A stretch of DNA of 64,000 nucleotides. It comes from Microvirga ossetica. GTDB taxonomy: Bacteria > Pseudomonadota > Alphaproteobacteria > Rhizobiales > Beijerinckiaceae. The stretch covers positions 3,443,501 through 3,507,500 of the forward strand of contig NZ_CP016616.1 in the NCBI RefSeq assembly GCF_002741015.1, written 5' to 3'. Of the stretch, positions 34,756 through 43,755 are shown piece by piece. The stretch's first letter is position 1. Each line of letters begins with the position of its first letter. The notes under the pieces are model-generated. The model was given only the letters and a program-made list of their open reading frames with translations, did not search any database and was not told the origin of the DNA. A program made the position numbers and the translations under genes.

Positions 34756-35607
34756 TTAGCCTTTGAGTCCGGCCAGCATCACGCCGCGGACGATGTAGCG
34801 CTGGAGGAAGAGGAAGATGATGAGGGTGGGAAGCGTCGCGATGCTTGCGCCGGTCATGATCTTTTCCCACTGAATGGATTGCTCCACCGCGAAGCTGGAG
34901 AGACCGACCGGCAGGGTATAGAGCTCCGCGCTCGTGGTGACGATGAGCGGCCAGAAGAAGGCGGTCCAGTTGCCAAGGAACGTAAAGATCGCGAGGGCCG
35001 ACAGGGCAGGGGTTACCAGCGGCATGGCGATCTTCCACCAGATGGTGAACTCGTTGAGACCGTCGATCCTGGCCGCCTCGAGAAAGTCGTCCGGAACGCT
35101 CTCGAAGAACTGCTTCATCAGGAAAGTCCCGAACGCCGTCATCATGCCCGGAAACATGATGCCCCAATAGCTGTCGATCCATCCGAACTGGCTTGCCATC
35201 AGATACCAGGGTAGGACCAGCATCTCCGTCGGGATCATCAGGGTGGACAGGATGGCGATGAAGACAATGTAGCGGCCGCGGAACCGGAACTTCGCCAGCG
35301 TGTAGCCGACGAGACTGTCGAAGAAGACGTTCGAGAGCGTGACGATGATCGCCACGATCATCGAGTTGACGAACCAGCGCGTGAAGCGCCCGTCGCCCAG
35401 GATCTCGATGTAGTTGTCGAGCGTGGGTGCCACCGGGATCACGCGCAGGTCGTAAACCTGCGAGGCGTCCTTGAGGGAGGTGGACAGCATGAAGAGGAGG
35501 GGCGTCACCATGATGACGCCGCCGATGAACAGGAGCGTCCAGGCGATAATCCTGCCGGGCCTTATGCGCGACAGGGGAAGGACCTGGGAGGATGCGGCTT
35601 CCTTCAT
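34756..35607 (-). CDS. CUT1 ABC transporter permease (MalG type)
   Basis: This is a 283-aa inner-membrane protein with six predicted helices, starting with GRIIAWTLLFIGGVIMVTPL. The EAA loop is DDFLEAARIDGLNEFTIWWKIAMP near residue 185. The C-terminus RYIVRGVMLAGLKG is typical of MalG-type subunits. Its start overlaps the stop of the MalF-type gene by one base. Together they form the channel of the second CUT1 importer of the window. It is followed five bases later by the ArgH-like gene. Confidence 0.93.
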   Translation of the reverse strand: MKEAASSQVLPLSRIRPGRIIAWTLLFIGGVIMVTPLLFMLSTSLKDASQVYDLRVIPVAPTLDNYIEILGDGRFTRWFVNSMIVAIIVTLSNVFFDSLVGYTLAKFRFRGRYIVFIAILSTLMIPTEMLVLPWYLMASQFGWIDSYWGIMFPGMMTAFGTFLMKQFFESVPDDFLEAARIDGLNEFTIWWKIAMPLVTPALSALAIFTFLGNWTAFFWPLIVTTSAELYTLPVGLSSFAVEQSIQWEKIMTGASIATLPTLIIFLFLQRYIVRGVMLAGLKG

Positions 35608-36533
35608 CAGCGGTCTCTCATGATGCGCAGTTGGACGAGGGAGATGACGAGCAGGATGACGAACAGGACAACCGTCTGAGCCGCCGCATATCCCATCTCA
35701 TAGGAGCTGAACGCCGTCTGATAGATCATCAGCACGAGCGGCTTGGTCGCGTTCAGCGGCCCGCCGGGGTCGTTCGTGTTGATGTTGTAGACCTGATCGA
35801 AGATGCGCAGGAAGCCGATCGACGAGAACACGACGAGGAAGACGAGGGTCGGCTTGAGAAGCGGCAGCGTAATCCTGCGCAGGATCGCCCCCTCCGACAG
35901 GCCGTCGATCCGCGCGGCCTCATAATAGGTGACCGGGATCGCCCGCAGGCCGGCGAGAAAGATGATGATCTGGAACCCGAGCCCCGCCCAGACCGCCGGT
36001 GCCAGCACGGCCGGCAGCGCCTGAGTGGTGGAGCGAAGGAAGGGCTGCTGCGGAATGCCGAACGAGGACAGGACGTCGTTGATCACGCCAATGGGAACGG
36101 GCTGATAGAACCAGCGCCAGACCCATGCCATTGCCGCCGCGGTCGTGAGAAAAGGGAGGAAATATAGGGCGCGGATGAACGAATGCATGAACCGCACCCG
36201 ATCAAGGTAATAGGCGATCACGAACGAGATCAGCAGGCTGATCGGCGTACCAAGGATCAGGTACATGAAGGTGTTGCGGAACACCTGCCAGAAGAGCGGG
36301 TCTACGAGGAGCCGTTTGTAATTCTCGATCCCCACGAAGGAGGCCGGCTTCGTGATGGTCCAGTCCGTGACCGACAGGTAGAAAGCCTGAAAGGTCGGCC
36401 AGAAGCGGATCACCACATAGAAGACCAGAGGAACCGCGAGGAAGCCCCACGCCCATATCACCTGTTTCTGGCCCAGGCTCATCCTCGACCAGAGGCCGCT
36501 TGGGGCGGCCTCCCTATGTACGACAACGGACAT
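35607..36533 (-). CDS. CUT1 ABC transporter permease (MalF type)
   Basis: This 308-aa inner-membrane permease has its first helix at about residues 27-47 (VIWAWGFLAVPLVFYVVI). The ATPase-contact loop is VTYYEAARIDGLSEGAILRRITLPLLKP near residue 205. The periplasmic loop after helix 1 is of MalF/UgpA length. It lies 22 bases after the binding-protein gene and overlaps the MalG-type gene by one base. No stem-loop is seen in the short gap to the binding-protein gene, in contrast to the other importers in this window. Confidence 0.93.
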   Translation of the reverse strand: MSVVVHREAAPSGLWSRMSLGQKQVIWAWGFLAVPLVFYVVIRFWPTFQAFYLSVTDWTITKPASFVGIENYKRLLVDPLFWQVFRNTFMYLILGTPISLLISFVIAYYLDRVRFMHSFIRALYFLPFLTTAAAMAWVWRWFYQPVPIGVINDVLSSFGIPQQPFLRSTTQALPAVLAPAVWAGLGFQIIIFLAGLRAIPVTYYEAARIDGLSEGAILRRITLPLLKPTLVFLVVFSSIGFLRIFDQVYNINTNDPGGPLNATKPLVLMIYQTAFSSYEMGYAAAQTVVLFVILLVISLVQLRIMRDR

Positions 36534-36555
36534 GGTTCGATCCTCGCGGCGTGGA

Positions 36556-37809
36556 TCAGCGCTTGGCGCGGTCGAGGATCGCCTGCTCCGCCTCGGCTGC
36601 CTTGGCGAGCGACGCTTTGGGCTCCTCGCCGCCGATCAGGACGCGGTTGACCATGTCGATGGCAACCTGGCGCTGGGCGAGTTCGTCCTTGAACAAGGTG
36701 GTATGGGCATATTCCAACCCCTTGAGGAACGGACCGTAGACCGGGTGAGCGGCATTCTCAGGCGTGAGAGCCGCGGTACGACGGGCCGGCAGCTCGCCGA
36801 CGACGTCCATCCAGATCTTCATGGCCTCTGGGGAAGAGACGTATTTCAAGAACTTCTCGGCAGCGGCAAGCTTCTCACCTTCCGCCTTGCTGGTGATCGC
36901 GTTGGCAAAATAGCTGGCATAGTTGCTGCGAAGGCCCTGGGCATTGGCGGGCAGTTCGACCACGCCCCACTCGAAGGCCTTGATCGTGCCGAAGGAGCCG
37001 AGGCGGAAGGTGCCGTCGATGGTCATGGCGGCGAGCCCGGCGCGGAAAGCAGCCTGGCCTTCGTCCATGAAACCTGTCTGCCCGACTTTGTGCTTCTTCT
37101 GCAGATCGGTGTAGAAGGTGAGAGCCTTCAGGCCGGCCTCGTCATTATAGGTGACCTTGGTGTCGTTGTCCGTATAGGGAACGCCACCGAATTGACGGAT
37201 CAGCACCTCGCGCCACCATTGGTGATCCTGCCCTCCCATGTCGAGGGTCATGCCGGCGGAGACGATGTTGCCGCTGCCATCGCGCTTCGTGGTCTTTTCG
37301 GCGGCCGCGACGAGTTCGTCGAGCGTCTTGGGCGGGTTGTTGGGATCGAGGCCCGCATCCTTGAGGATCTTCTTGTTGTAGAACAGCGCGAGGGAGCGCA
37401 CGGCGGTCGGTAGTCCGTAATAATCGTTGCCGCGCTTCATGGCGCTCACGATCGGGAAGAAGTCACGCTCGATATCGGCGGCGGGGAAGGCTTCCGCGCG
37501 AAGCGGGCGGATCATCTTGCCGGCGATGAAGCTGTCGGTCCAGCCGTAGAAGAGCTGCACCACGTCGGGGCCTTGGCCTGCCAGGATCGCAGCGGCCACC
37601 TTCGTCTGGTAATCGGCATAGGGGAAGGTCGTCTGCTTGACCTTGATATCCGGGTTGGCTTCCTGGAACTTGGTGATCAACTGGGTCATCGCCTTGACGC
37701 GGGTGTCGAAGACATACTGCCAGTATTCGATCTCGACCGCCTTCACACTGGATGAGGCGAGAGTTGCGACGCCTATGGCGACGCTCGCGAGCATGTGACG
37801 AAAACGCAT
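36556..37809 (-). CDS. CUT1 ABC transporter solute-binding protein
   Basis: This 417-aa periplasmic protein has a signal peptide of about 24 residues (FRHMLASVAIGVATLASSSVKA) and the family-1 binding-protein layout. The mature N-terminus is VEIEYWQYVFDTRVKAMTQL. Later parts are FAGQ-type AILAGQGPDVVQLFYGW near residue 75, GLPTAVRSLALFYNKKIL near 130 and FLKYVSSPEAMKIW near 330. ATG 37809 follows GGAGAGGG; the longer frame upstream crosses the divergent promoter. It is first in a six-gene operon with permeases, lyase, ATPase and kinase. The ligand is unknown, perhaps an acylated or acid-linked amino sugar given the divergent deacetylase. Confidence 0.93.
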   Translation of the reverse strand: MRFRHMLASVAIGVATLASSSVKAVEIEYWQYVFDTRVKAMTQLITKFQEANPDIKVKQTTFPYADYQTKVAAAILAGQGPDVVQLFYGWTDSFIAGKMIRPLRAEAFPAADIERDFFPIVSAMKRGNDYYGLPTAVRSLALFYNKKILKDAGLDPNNPPKTLDELVAAAEKTTKRDGSGNIVSAGMTLDMGGQDHQWWREVLIRQFGGVPYTDNDTKVTYNDEAGLKALTFYTDLQKKHKVGQTGFMDEGQAAFRAGLAAMTIDGTFRLGSFGTIKAFEWGVVELPANAQGLRSNYASYFANAITSKAEGEKLAAAEKFLKYVSSPEAMKIWMDVVGELPARRTAALTPENAAHPVYGPFLKGLEYAHTTLFKDELAQRQVAIDMVNRVLIGGEEPKASLAKAAEAEQAILDRAKR

Positions 37810-37920
37810 ATCCCTCTCCGTTATTGCGGGGCTCTTGGCGCCCCACGGTTCTCTGGCGGCGGACGTCCGAGGTCCGTTCCGGTCTGAAGGCTCCTCCAGA
37901 GTTAAGAAGCTGTCAATAAG

Positions 37921-37938
37921 ATAATTCACTTGAGTTAT
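37921..37938. promoter_or_regulatory. Candidate ROK operator between divergent operons
   Basis: ATAATTCA 37921-37928 and TGAGTTAT 37931-37938 form an inverted repeat with one mismatch in eight and a two-base spacer. It lies in the 169-base gap between the binding-protein gene and the divergent ROK gene, in a locally AT-rich strip. A TTGACA (complement of 37910-37915) is present for leftward transcription, but no convincing -10 was matched. ROK repressors often use AT-rich dyads, so this is the best operator candidate here. Confidence 0.4.
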
Positions 37939-37978
37939 TCATTGCGTCACGTCATCGTTGCGCCGTGGAGTGGGTGGA

Positions 37979-39232
37979 ATGCCAAGAAAACCCAAGGCAG
38001 GAGCGAGGTCGACGATCGGGAGTAACCCGGAGCGGAATCGGTCCCACAACCGAAGGGTGGTGCTGGACGTCGTGCGCCAGCTCGGACCGGTCGGACGCAT
38101 GGAGATCTCGCGGCATGCGCATCTCAGCACGCAGGCCGTGTCGAACATCGTCGAGGATCTTGTCGCCGATGGACTGCTTATCAAAGCCGGACGTCTGAGA
38201 GCGGGCCGCGGTCTGCCGCCGATCCAGTTCGCCGTCAATCCCAATGGCGGCATGACCGCCGGAGTAGAGATCGCTGCCGACCACGTCTCCACCCTTCTCG
38301 TGGATATCGGCGGTCGCATTCGCGCGGAGAGGACCGTCTCGATCCGAAGGAACGATCCCGACGCGGTTCTTCCCGTCGTCAAGGGCGAGATCGAGGCGGC
38401 GCAGGCGCATCTGGACCCTCCCGTGCCGCAGCTTCTCGGAATCGGTGTCGTGATGCCGGGGCCGTTCAATGTCGAGGGAATGTCGTCGGTGGGTCCAACG
38501 ACCCTGTCAGGATGGTCCGACTTCGATGCGGCCGGCCGCATCGGAAACATGATGGGCGTGCCCATCACCCTTGAGAACGATGCGACTGCCGCCGCCGTCG
38601 GCGAACGCCTTCACGGTGCTGCCAGGGATCTGAAGAATTTCTGCCTCATCTATTTCGGCCAGGGGCTTGGTCTCGGCATCATGATCGACGGCCGCCCGTT
38701 TCGCGGCGCCAACGGCAATGCGGGCGAGATCGGCCACGTGCTGGTGAAAAAGGGAGGTCACCTCTGCTCTTGTGGGCAGCATGGCTGTCTCGAGGCCTAT
38801 GCGTCGATTCAGGCGTTGGCGGAAAGGCTGTCCGTGGCCGGGGTTGAGGATCTCGATTATGCGCGGCTAGAGCAGCTTCACCACGAGAAGCATCCCGTCA
38901 TTGCGGAATGGGTTGACGAGGCTGCGGAATATCTCGCGCCTCAGGTCGCGATGCTCGAAAATCTCTTCGATCCCGAAGCCGTCGTGATCGGCGGCGCTCT
39001 GCCGCCGAGCCTTCTGGAGGATCTGATCCAGGCGATGCAGCCGCTTCCCTTATCGGTTGCAAGCCGCAGGAATCGAAACGAGGCCCGCTTGATCCGTGGG
39101 CGGACAGGCCGCCTGACCGCTGCCCTCGGCGCTGCTGCCCTGCCGCTTCTTGAAACCATGACCCCCCGGCTCGATACCGCTCACGCGGCTCGCCGAGAAC
39201 AACCGAACGAGGAGATCTCTCTTGCTGGATGA
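37979..39232 (+). CDS. ROK-family transcriptional regulator
   Basis: This 417-aa protein joins an N-terminal winged helix (NRRVVLDVVRQLGPVGRMEI with STQAVSNIVEDLVADGLL, residues about 25-80) to a ROK sugar-kinase-like domain. That domain shows VGVEIAADHVSTLLVDIGG-type phosphate strands, LENDATAAAVGE near 190, GQGLGLGIMIDG near 215 and the zinc motif CSCGQHGCLEAY near 255. Such proteins repress sugar operons and respond to a sugar or sugar phosphate. ATG 37979 lies behind GGAGTGGG; a TTG 21 bases upstream is possible. It overlaps the PIG-L gene by 11 bases and probably controls both divergent arms. Confidence 0.92.
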   Translation: MPRKPKAGARSTIGSNPERNRSHNRRVVLDVVRQLGPVGRMEISRHAHLSTQAVSNIVEDLVADGLLIKAGRLRAGRGLPPIQFAVNPNGGMTAGVEIAADHVSTLLVDIGGRIRAERTVSIRRNDPDAVLPVVKGEIEAAQAHLDPPVPQLLGIGVVMPGPFNVEGMSSVGPTTLSGWSDFDAAGRIGNMMGVPITLENDATAAAVGERLHGAARDLKNFCLIYFGQGLGLGIMIDGRPFRGANGNAGEIGHVLVKKGGHLCSCGQHGCLEAYASIQALAERLSVAGVEDLDYARLEQLHHEKHPVIAEWVDEAAEYLAPQVAMLENLFDPEAVVIGGALPPSLLEDLIQAMQPLPLSVASRRNRNEARLIRGRTGRLTAALGAAALPLLETMTPRLDTAHAARREQPNEEISLAG

Positions 39233-41618
39233 TCATAGCCGTCTGGCCCGCGCCGTGCATCAGCCTGCGCTCGTCCGCCTGCACCGTGCGCTGAGCCGCC
39301 TGCGATCCGCATTGACCGTCATGAACACCGGAGCGCATCCGGACGACGAGATCAACGGCATGCTGTCAGCCCTGCGCTTTGCCATGGGAATGCGCGTGGT
39401 GGTTGCCTGTTCGACGCGCGGGGAAGGAGGACAGAATGCCTTGGGGCCTGAGCGCGGTGCCGCCCTCGGCGTGCTCAGAACCGCTGAAATGGAGGAAGCC
39501 GCCCGTCGCATGGATGCCGACGTGGCATGGCTCGGCCATGGGCCGGACGATCCGGTTCACGATTTCGGCTTCTCCAAGAACGGCGAGGATACCCTGCGGA
39601 GATGGGGCGAGGAGCGCATCGTCGAGCGTCTCGTTCGAGCGTATCGACATTACCGGCCCGACATCGTCATCCCGACATTTCTGGATGTCCCCGGGCAGCA
39701 CGGTCATCACCGCGCCATGACGCGTGCAGCCGAAAAAGCATTCTTCATGGCAGCCGACCCGGCAGCATTTCCGGAGCACGGTAAGCTGGGCCTTCGGCCG
39801 TGGCAGATCTGCAAGTTCTACCTCCCCGCATGGTCGGGAGCCGGCTATGCCTATGACGACGAAGTGCCGCCACCGCCCGCGACGCTGAGCGTCCAGGTTT
39901 CAGGCGGAGATGAGGTGACCGGTCTCGCGTATCGGCAGCTTGGCGAGTGGTCGCGTGCTGCGCATGCATCCCAGGGGATGGGCATGTGGCGCGACGATCC
40001 GGTCGACCAATGGAGCCTTCACCTGAAGCTGCGCGCGGGCGGCTCATCTGTCGCAGAGCGCGATATCCGGGATCATCTCCCTGTAAACCTTGCCGATCTT
40101 GCCGCCGTCCACACCCTGCCCGAAGCAGTCGCTTTGAAGTTGCGGGAAGCGCAGGACCATATCGATGCCGCGATAGTGGCATTTCCCGACAGGACACGGA
40201 TCGTCAAGGCACTCAGTTGGGCGGCATCCCTGATCGAAGAGACACGAGATGGACTTGCGCGCAACGTCATCGATCAGATCGGGCATAGGCTCGACCGTAA
40301 GCTGCGGGAGATCGACGCCGCCATTTTCGAGGCGAGCGCCAGCGGAGCTCGCGCGATCTTCAAGGGCGCGTCTCATCCAGGATCCAAGCCGGTGCTCGAG
40401 GTCCGCATCGATGCGCCCGGCCTTGCTGACCTGACGATTGATCCAAGGCTTCCCGACGAGGTTTCAATCGCGGAGGTTTCCCGCAATTCGGTACGTACCG
40501 ACTACACCGTCGAGATCCCCGCATCCATATCCCTGACCGAGAATTATGCCGCAGCTTTCGATCCACTGGGAGGAAACGGTCCGGCCAGCATCCGCATCTC
40601 CGGCGAGATCGACGGACGCGTCGTCAGGGTCGATCTGGACCCGGAAGAGCCGTTCACGATTGGCCCCGCGCAATCTTTGTCTCTCGATCCGTCGACCGCG
40701 ATCGTCAGGATCGGGACGCCGACGTCGAGCATTCCTATTCGATCCGTCGGCGCGGACGCGACGGGCTGGCAGGCGCCGGAGGGATGGATTGTGCGGCGAC
40801 AAGAGGGCAAGTGGGTCGTTGAGTCGCCGGAGAGACCTGTCGCCGGTCTTGCCACGCTCGTTCCGACGGTGGATGGCCGGCCTGCAAGCGCTGCGAGGAC
40901 GATCGCCTATCCTCATATTCGGCAGCGCACCTTCGTTGCGCCGACGGATCTCAGGATCCTCACTCTCGATGTCGCTTTGCCTCCCGGTGCACGCATCGGA
41001 TATGTGGGAGGCGGGAGCGACAATGTCGGTGTGCATATGCGCCGGCTCGGGCTCGACGTCACGGATCTCGGAGAGGCCGACCTGACGACGGGTTCGCTTG
41101 CGGACTTCACCACCATCGTCGTCGGCATCTTCGCGTTTGGTCTCAGACGCGGCCTCAAGGCTGCGACCGACAGGATGCATCGGTTCGTGGAGAAGGGCGG
41201 CCATCTGGTGACGCTCTATCACCGTCCCACCGATGCCTGGGATCCCGAGCGGACACCGCCTCGCCGTCTCGTCATCGGTTCACCCTCGCTTCGGTGGCGC
41301 GTGACCGATCCGGCCGCACCCATCACGGTTCTGCAACCGGACAATTCCTTGCTCACCTATCCGAACCATATCGAAGCGGGTGACTGGCAAGGGTGGGACA
41401 AGGAGAGAGGTCTCTATTTCGCGGCCGAATACGATGCTGCCTACGAAGAGTTGCTGTCCGTGAACGATGTAGGCGAACAGCCGCTCAAGGGTGCGCTGGT
41501 CTCCGCTCACATCGGCCAGGGCCGCCACACCCATGTGGCGCTGGTGCTGCATCATCAGCTGGACAAGCTGGTTCCCGGCGCCTTCCGTCTTCTGGCCAAT
41601 CTGGTTCAGCCTGCCTGA
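39222..41618 (+). CDS. Large PIG-L family deacetylase with C-terminal ThuA-like region
   Basis: This is a 798-aa protein. Residues about 30-200 are a PIG-L (LmbE-like) zinc deacetylase: GAHPDDE near 38-44 gives His, Asp and Asp, and QHGHH near 160 gives the remaining His. The middle (250-560) is a long region with beta-rich stretches that I do not recognise. The last 200 residues (GARIGYVGGGSDNVGVHMRR, FTTIVVGIFAFGLRRG, FVEKGGHLVTLYHRPTDAW) resemble a ThuA or glutamine-amidotransferase-like fold. No signal peptide is seen. TTG 39222 is used because AGGAG lies seven bases upstream; it overlaps the ROK gene. It likely removes an N-acyl group from an imported amino sugar or glycoconjugate. Family is sure; role is inference. 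Confidence 0.85.
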   Translation: MLDDHSRLARAVHQPALVRLHRALSRLRSALTVMNTGAHPDDEINGMLSALRFAMGMRVVVACSTRGEGGQNALGPERGAALGVLRTAEMEEAARRMDADVAWLGHGPDDPVHDFGFSKNGEDTLRRWGEERIVERLVRAYRHYRPDIVIPTFLDVPGQHGHHRAMTRAAEKAFFMAADPAAFPEHGKLGLRPWQICKFYLPAWSGAGYAYDDEVPPPPATLSVQVSGGDEVTGLAYRQLGEWSRAAHASQGMGMWRDDPVDQWSLHLKLRAGGSSVAERDIRDHLPVNLADLAAVHTLPEAVALKLREAQDHIDAAIVAFPDRTRIVKALSWAASLIEETRDGLARNVIDQIGHRLDRKLREIDAAIFEASASGARAIFKGASHPGSKPVLEVRIDAPGLADLTIDPRLPDEVSIAEVSRNSVRTDYTVEIPASISLTENYAAAFDPLGGNGPASIRISGEIDGRVVRVDLDPEEPFTIGPAQSLSLDPSTAIVRIGTPTSSIPIRSVGADATGWQAPEGWIVRRQEGKWVVESPERPVAGLATLVPTVDGRPASAARTIAYPHIRQRTFVAPTDLRILTLDVALPPGARIGYVGGGSDNVGVHMRRLGLDVTDLGEADLTTGSLADFTTIVVGIFAFGLRRGLKAATDRMHRFVEKGGHLVTLYHRPTDAWDPERTPPRRLVIGSPSLRWRVTDPAAPITVLQPDNSLLTYPNHIEAGDWQGWDKERGLYFAAEYDAAYEELLSVNDVGEQPLKGALVSAHIGQGRHTHVALVLHHQLDKLVPGAFRLLANLVQPA

Positions 41619-41624
41619 GAGGAC

Positions 41625-42518
41625 ATGGCTACCGAACCAGAAACCGGCCTCATCCGGTCTCCCGTGCCGCTGTGGAGCAGTGCGGGATGGCTGCTGCTCG
41701 ACATGGCGCTGGTGACCGTCATGCAGGCCATCGTCAAAGCCGAAGGAGAGACCTACCCCGCGATCCAGCTTGTCTTTCTCCGCTCGCTTGTCGGATTCGT
41801 TTCTGTAGCGCCGTTGGTATGGCGTCACCGCGCCAAGCTGACGAACCTGTCGAACATTCGCGGGCATCTCACGCGCGTCGGGTTCAACTCGATCGCATTG
41901 ACCCTCAATTTTGCCGCCTTCGCCGCGTTGCCGCTCGCCTTGGTGACGGCGATCGGGTTCATCCGGCCACTCGCGCTTCTGGTGATGGCCTCGATCCTGC
42001 TGGGAGAGAACGTCAGCAGGATACGCTACCTCTTCACGGTACTGGGCTTCATCGGTGTCATCATCATGGTGCGGCCGGATGCGATCTCCTGGAACATGGG
42101 ATTGATCGCGGCTTTCGGATCGGTGTTCTTCGGCTCCCTTGCCGTGGTTCAGACGAGGCGGCTCGCCGGCGAGAACACCGTCGTCCTGATGCTCTTCTAT
42201 ACAGTGGGGTTGACTCTGCTGACGTCGATCCCGGCCGCTCTCGTGTGGGTTCCGATCCCGTATTCCGAGGCACCGAACATCATTCTCGTCGGCGTTCTGG
42301 CCCAGCTCGGCCAATATTGCTGGCTGCAGGCCTACCAGAAGCAGGAAGCACGGCTTCTCGCGCCGCTCGGCTATCTCTCGATCATCTTTTCCGGCTTGGC
42401 GGGCTGGTTTTTCTTCGCGGAAATCCCGTCGCTGTCCCTGTGCCTCGGCGCCGTCATCGTCGTCCTAACTACGCTGTCGGCCACGCCCGTTGAGCGCTGG
42501 CTCAAGAGCAGGCGGTGA
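41625..42518 (+). CDS. EamA/DMT-family transporter
   Basis: This 297-aa inner-membrane protein has ten predicted helices arranged as two EamA repeats. The first begins with WLLLDMALVTVMQAIVK and includes VFLRSLVGFVSVAPLVW and FIRPLALLVMASILLGE near residue 105. The second includes GLIAAFGSVFFGSLAVVQTRR and YLSIIFSGLAGWFFFAEIP near 255. DMT carriers export or import small metabolites. It starts six bases after the PIG-L gene and is the last gene of the rightward arm, so it may export a pathway product such as a free amine or acid. Substrate unknown. Confidence 0.9.
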   Translation: MATEPETGLIRSPVPLWSSAGWLLLDMALVTVMQAIVKAEGETYPAIQLVFLRSLVGFVSVAPLVWRHRAKLTNLSNIRGHLTRVGFNSIALTLNFAAFAALPLALVTAIGFIRPLALLVMASILLGENVSRIRYLFTVLGFIGVIIMVRPDAISWNMGLIAAFGSVFFGSLAVVQTRRLAGENTVVLMLFYTVGLTLLTSIPAALVWVPIPYSEAPNIILVGVLAQLGQYCWLQAYQKQEARLLAPLGYLSIIFSGLAGWFFFAEIPSLSLCLGAVIVVLTTLSATPVERWLKSRR

Positions 42519-42688
42519 GCCCGGGACGAGGTGATGTTAGGGGTACGCAAAACAACGCCATCCCCCACGAGGCCCAATAGAGAAAGCAGGAGCCGCAGTC
42601 TTGCTAGCTTGAGCCAAAGCTTTGTCGTGCCGGGACATCCTTCGGAACGGCCCGGAGCACCGCGGCGTTCTCACCGGAGGAGAATGTC

Positions 42689-43120
42689 ATGCCGACAAAG
42701 CTGCCGAATGAGAGAGAAATGCGTCAGCCGGGATCGATGGAACTCGATCCGGCCGGCGAGGGCGTCGCCATCGAGGAAACGCAGCGGCTGATCGCTTCCA
42801 GCAAGGTCGAGGGTACGCCGGTGTTCAATCGGGCAGGGGAGCAGCTGGGAACGGTGTATAATTTCATGGTCGACAAGGTTTCTGGCCAAGTCGCCTATGT
42901 CGTCATGAGCTTCGGTGGGTTTCTCGGCATCGGAGAGAGCTATCATCCGCTCCCATGGCGGGCGCTGACGTATGACACGCGGCTTGGCGGCTATGTGGTG
43001 GACATCGACAAGGACCGGCTCTCGGGCGCTCCCCGATATGAGGCCGGAGAGGACCCATTCATGGATGACGAATACGGCGCCAGAGTCGACGCTTATTATC
43101 GGACGACGCCGACGGCCTGA
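42689..43120 (+). CDS. PRC-barrel domain protein
   Basis: This 143-aa soluble protein has a PRC-barrel fold at residues about 33-115. Visible are the entry strand RLIASSKVEGTPVFNRAGEQL, then VYNFMVDKVSGQVAYVVMSFGG, and HPLPWRALTYDTRLGGYVVDI. The pattern DKVSGQVAYVVMSFGGFLGIG is typical of the small stand-alone PRC proteins frequent in alphaproteobacteria, whose role is unknown (perhaps stress or envelope-related). GGAGGAG precedes ATG 42689. No neighbour suggests a function; the 170 bases before it hold nothing I recognise. Confidence 0.85.
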   Translation: MPTKLPNEREMRQPGSMELDPAGEGVAIEETQRLIASSKVEGTPVFNRAGEQLGTVYNFMVDKVSGQVAYVVMSFGGFLGIGESYHPLPWRALTYDTRLGGYVVDIDKDRLSGAPRYEAGEDPFMDDEYGARVDAYYRTTPTA

Positions 43121-43137
43121 TCCTGCTTCGCACCCCG

Positions 43138-43646
43138 TCAAGGAAGGTCAGGCAGGGCTAGCGGTGTGATCCGGAATCCTCGGCTCTGACGCGTCGTGAT
43201 CATGCCGGACGATCCGCCCAGATCTTTGACCTCCCAAACCACGATGAGGTTCGGTCCCGGCCTTGTAGGTATGGGCTCGGCCAAGTCGGCGAGAATGGAG
43301 CCGGTGATATCCCGATGCCGCCGATAGGCATCGGGCTGCAAGCCGAAGAGCGCCTTCCTCATCCAGGCGTCTTTCGCTATTTCCGAGGCGTGACCGTCGC
43401 TCGAAAGCGCTACAAGCTTGACGTTGCCGATCGCCTTGATCTGCCGATTGAGAATGACATCGGCCTTGGATCCGTCGCATAGGTCCCTGCCGCGATGAAC
43501 GTCTTGCCGCCGTTCGCGGTAGCGACGGTCCACAGATGGTGGCCTTGGGCCAAGTCTTCCGCTCCGCTGAGAGCGGGAAGAGTAATTGCAATGCAAAGCA
43601 AGACAATTCGGATCGCATAGCCGCGAACAGAGGCGAGCAAAAGCAT
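43138..43646 (-). pseudogene. Secreted hypothetical protein, frameshifted
   Basis: The 5' part (ATG 43646, with GGAG seven bases upstream) encodes a signal peptide (YAIRIVLLCIAITLPALSGA) and then LAQGHHLWTVATANGGKTFIA. The natural-looking continuation (GSKADVILNRQIKAIGNVKL, then DAWMRKALFGLQPDAY, LIVVWEVKDLGGSSGMI) is in a different frame. The switch falls around 43468-43482 near GGATCC. A single-base insertion or deletion would restore one protein of about 168 aa. It may be a true pseudogene or a sequencing error. I do not recognise the family. It is convergent with the PRC-barrel gene. Confidence 0.55.
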
Positions 43647-43755
43647 TGTAAGCTCCACTAATGGCCTACCTCTAACGTGGTAGACGACTTCCCGTCTCCA
43701 GAAAAACTAAGGGATCATTCCTGATTGACTTGGATATTTGAGATTTCATTCCGGT

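Noticed and set aside
34751..35182. Longer N-terminus of the ArgH-like lyase
   Set aside because: It would overlap the MalG-type permease in another frame; ATG 34750 gives the normal lyase start.
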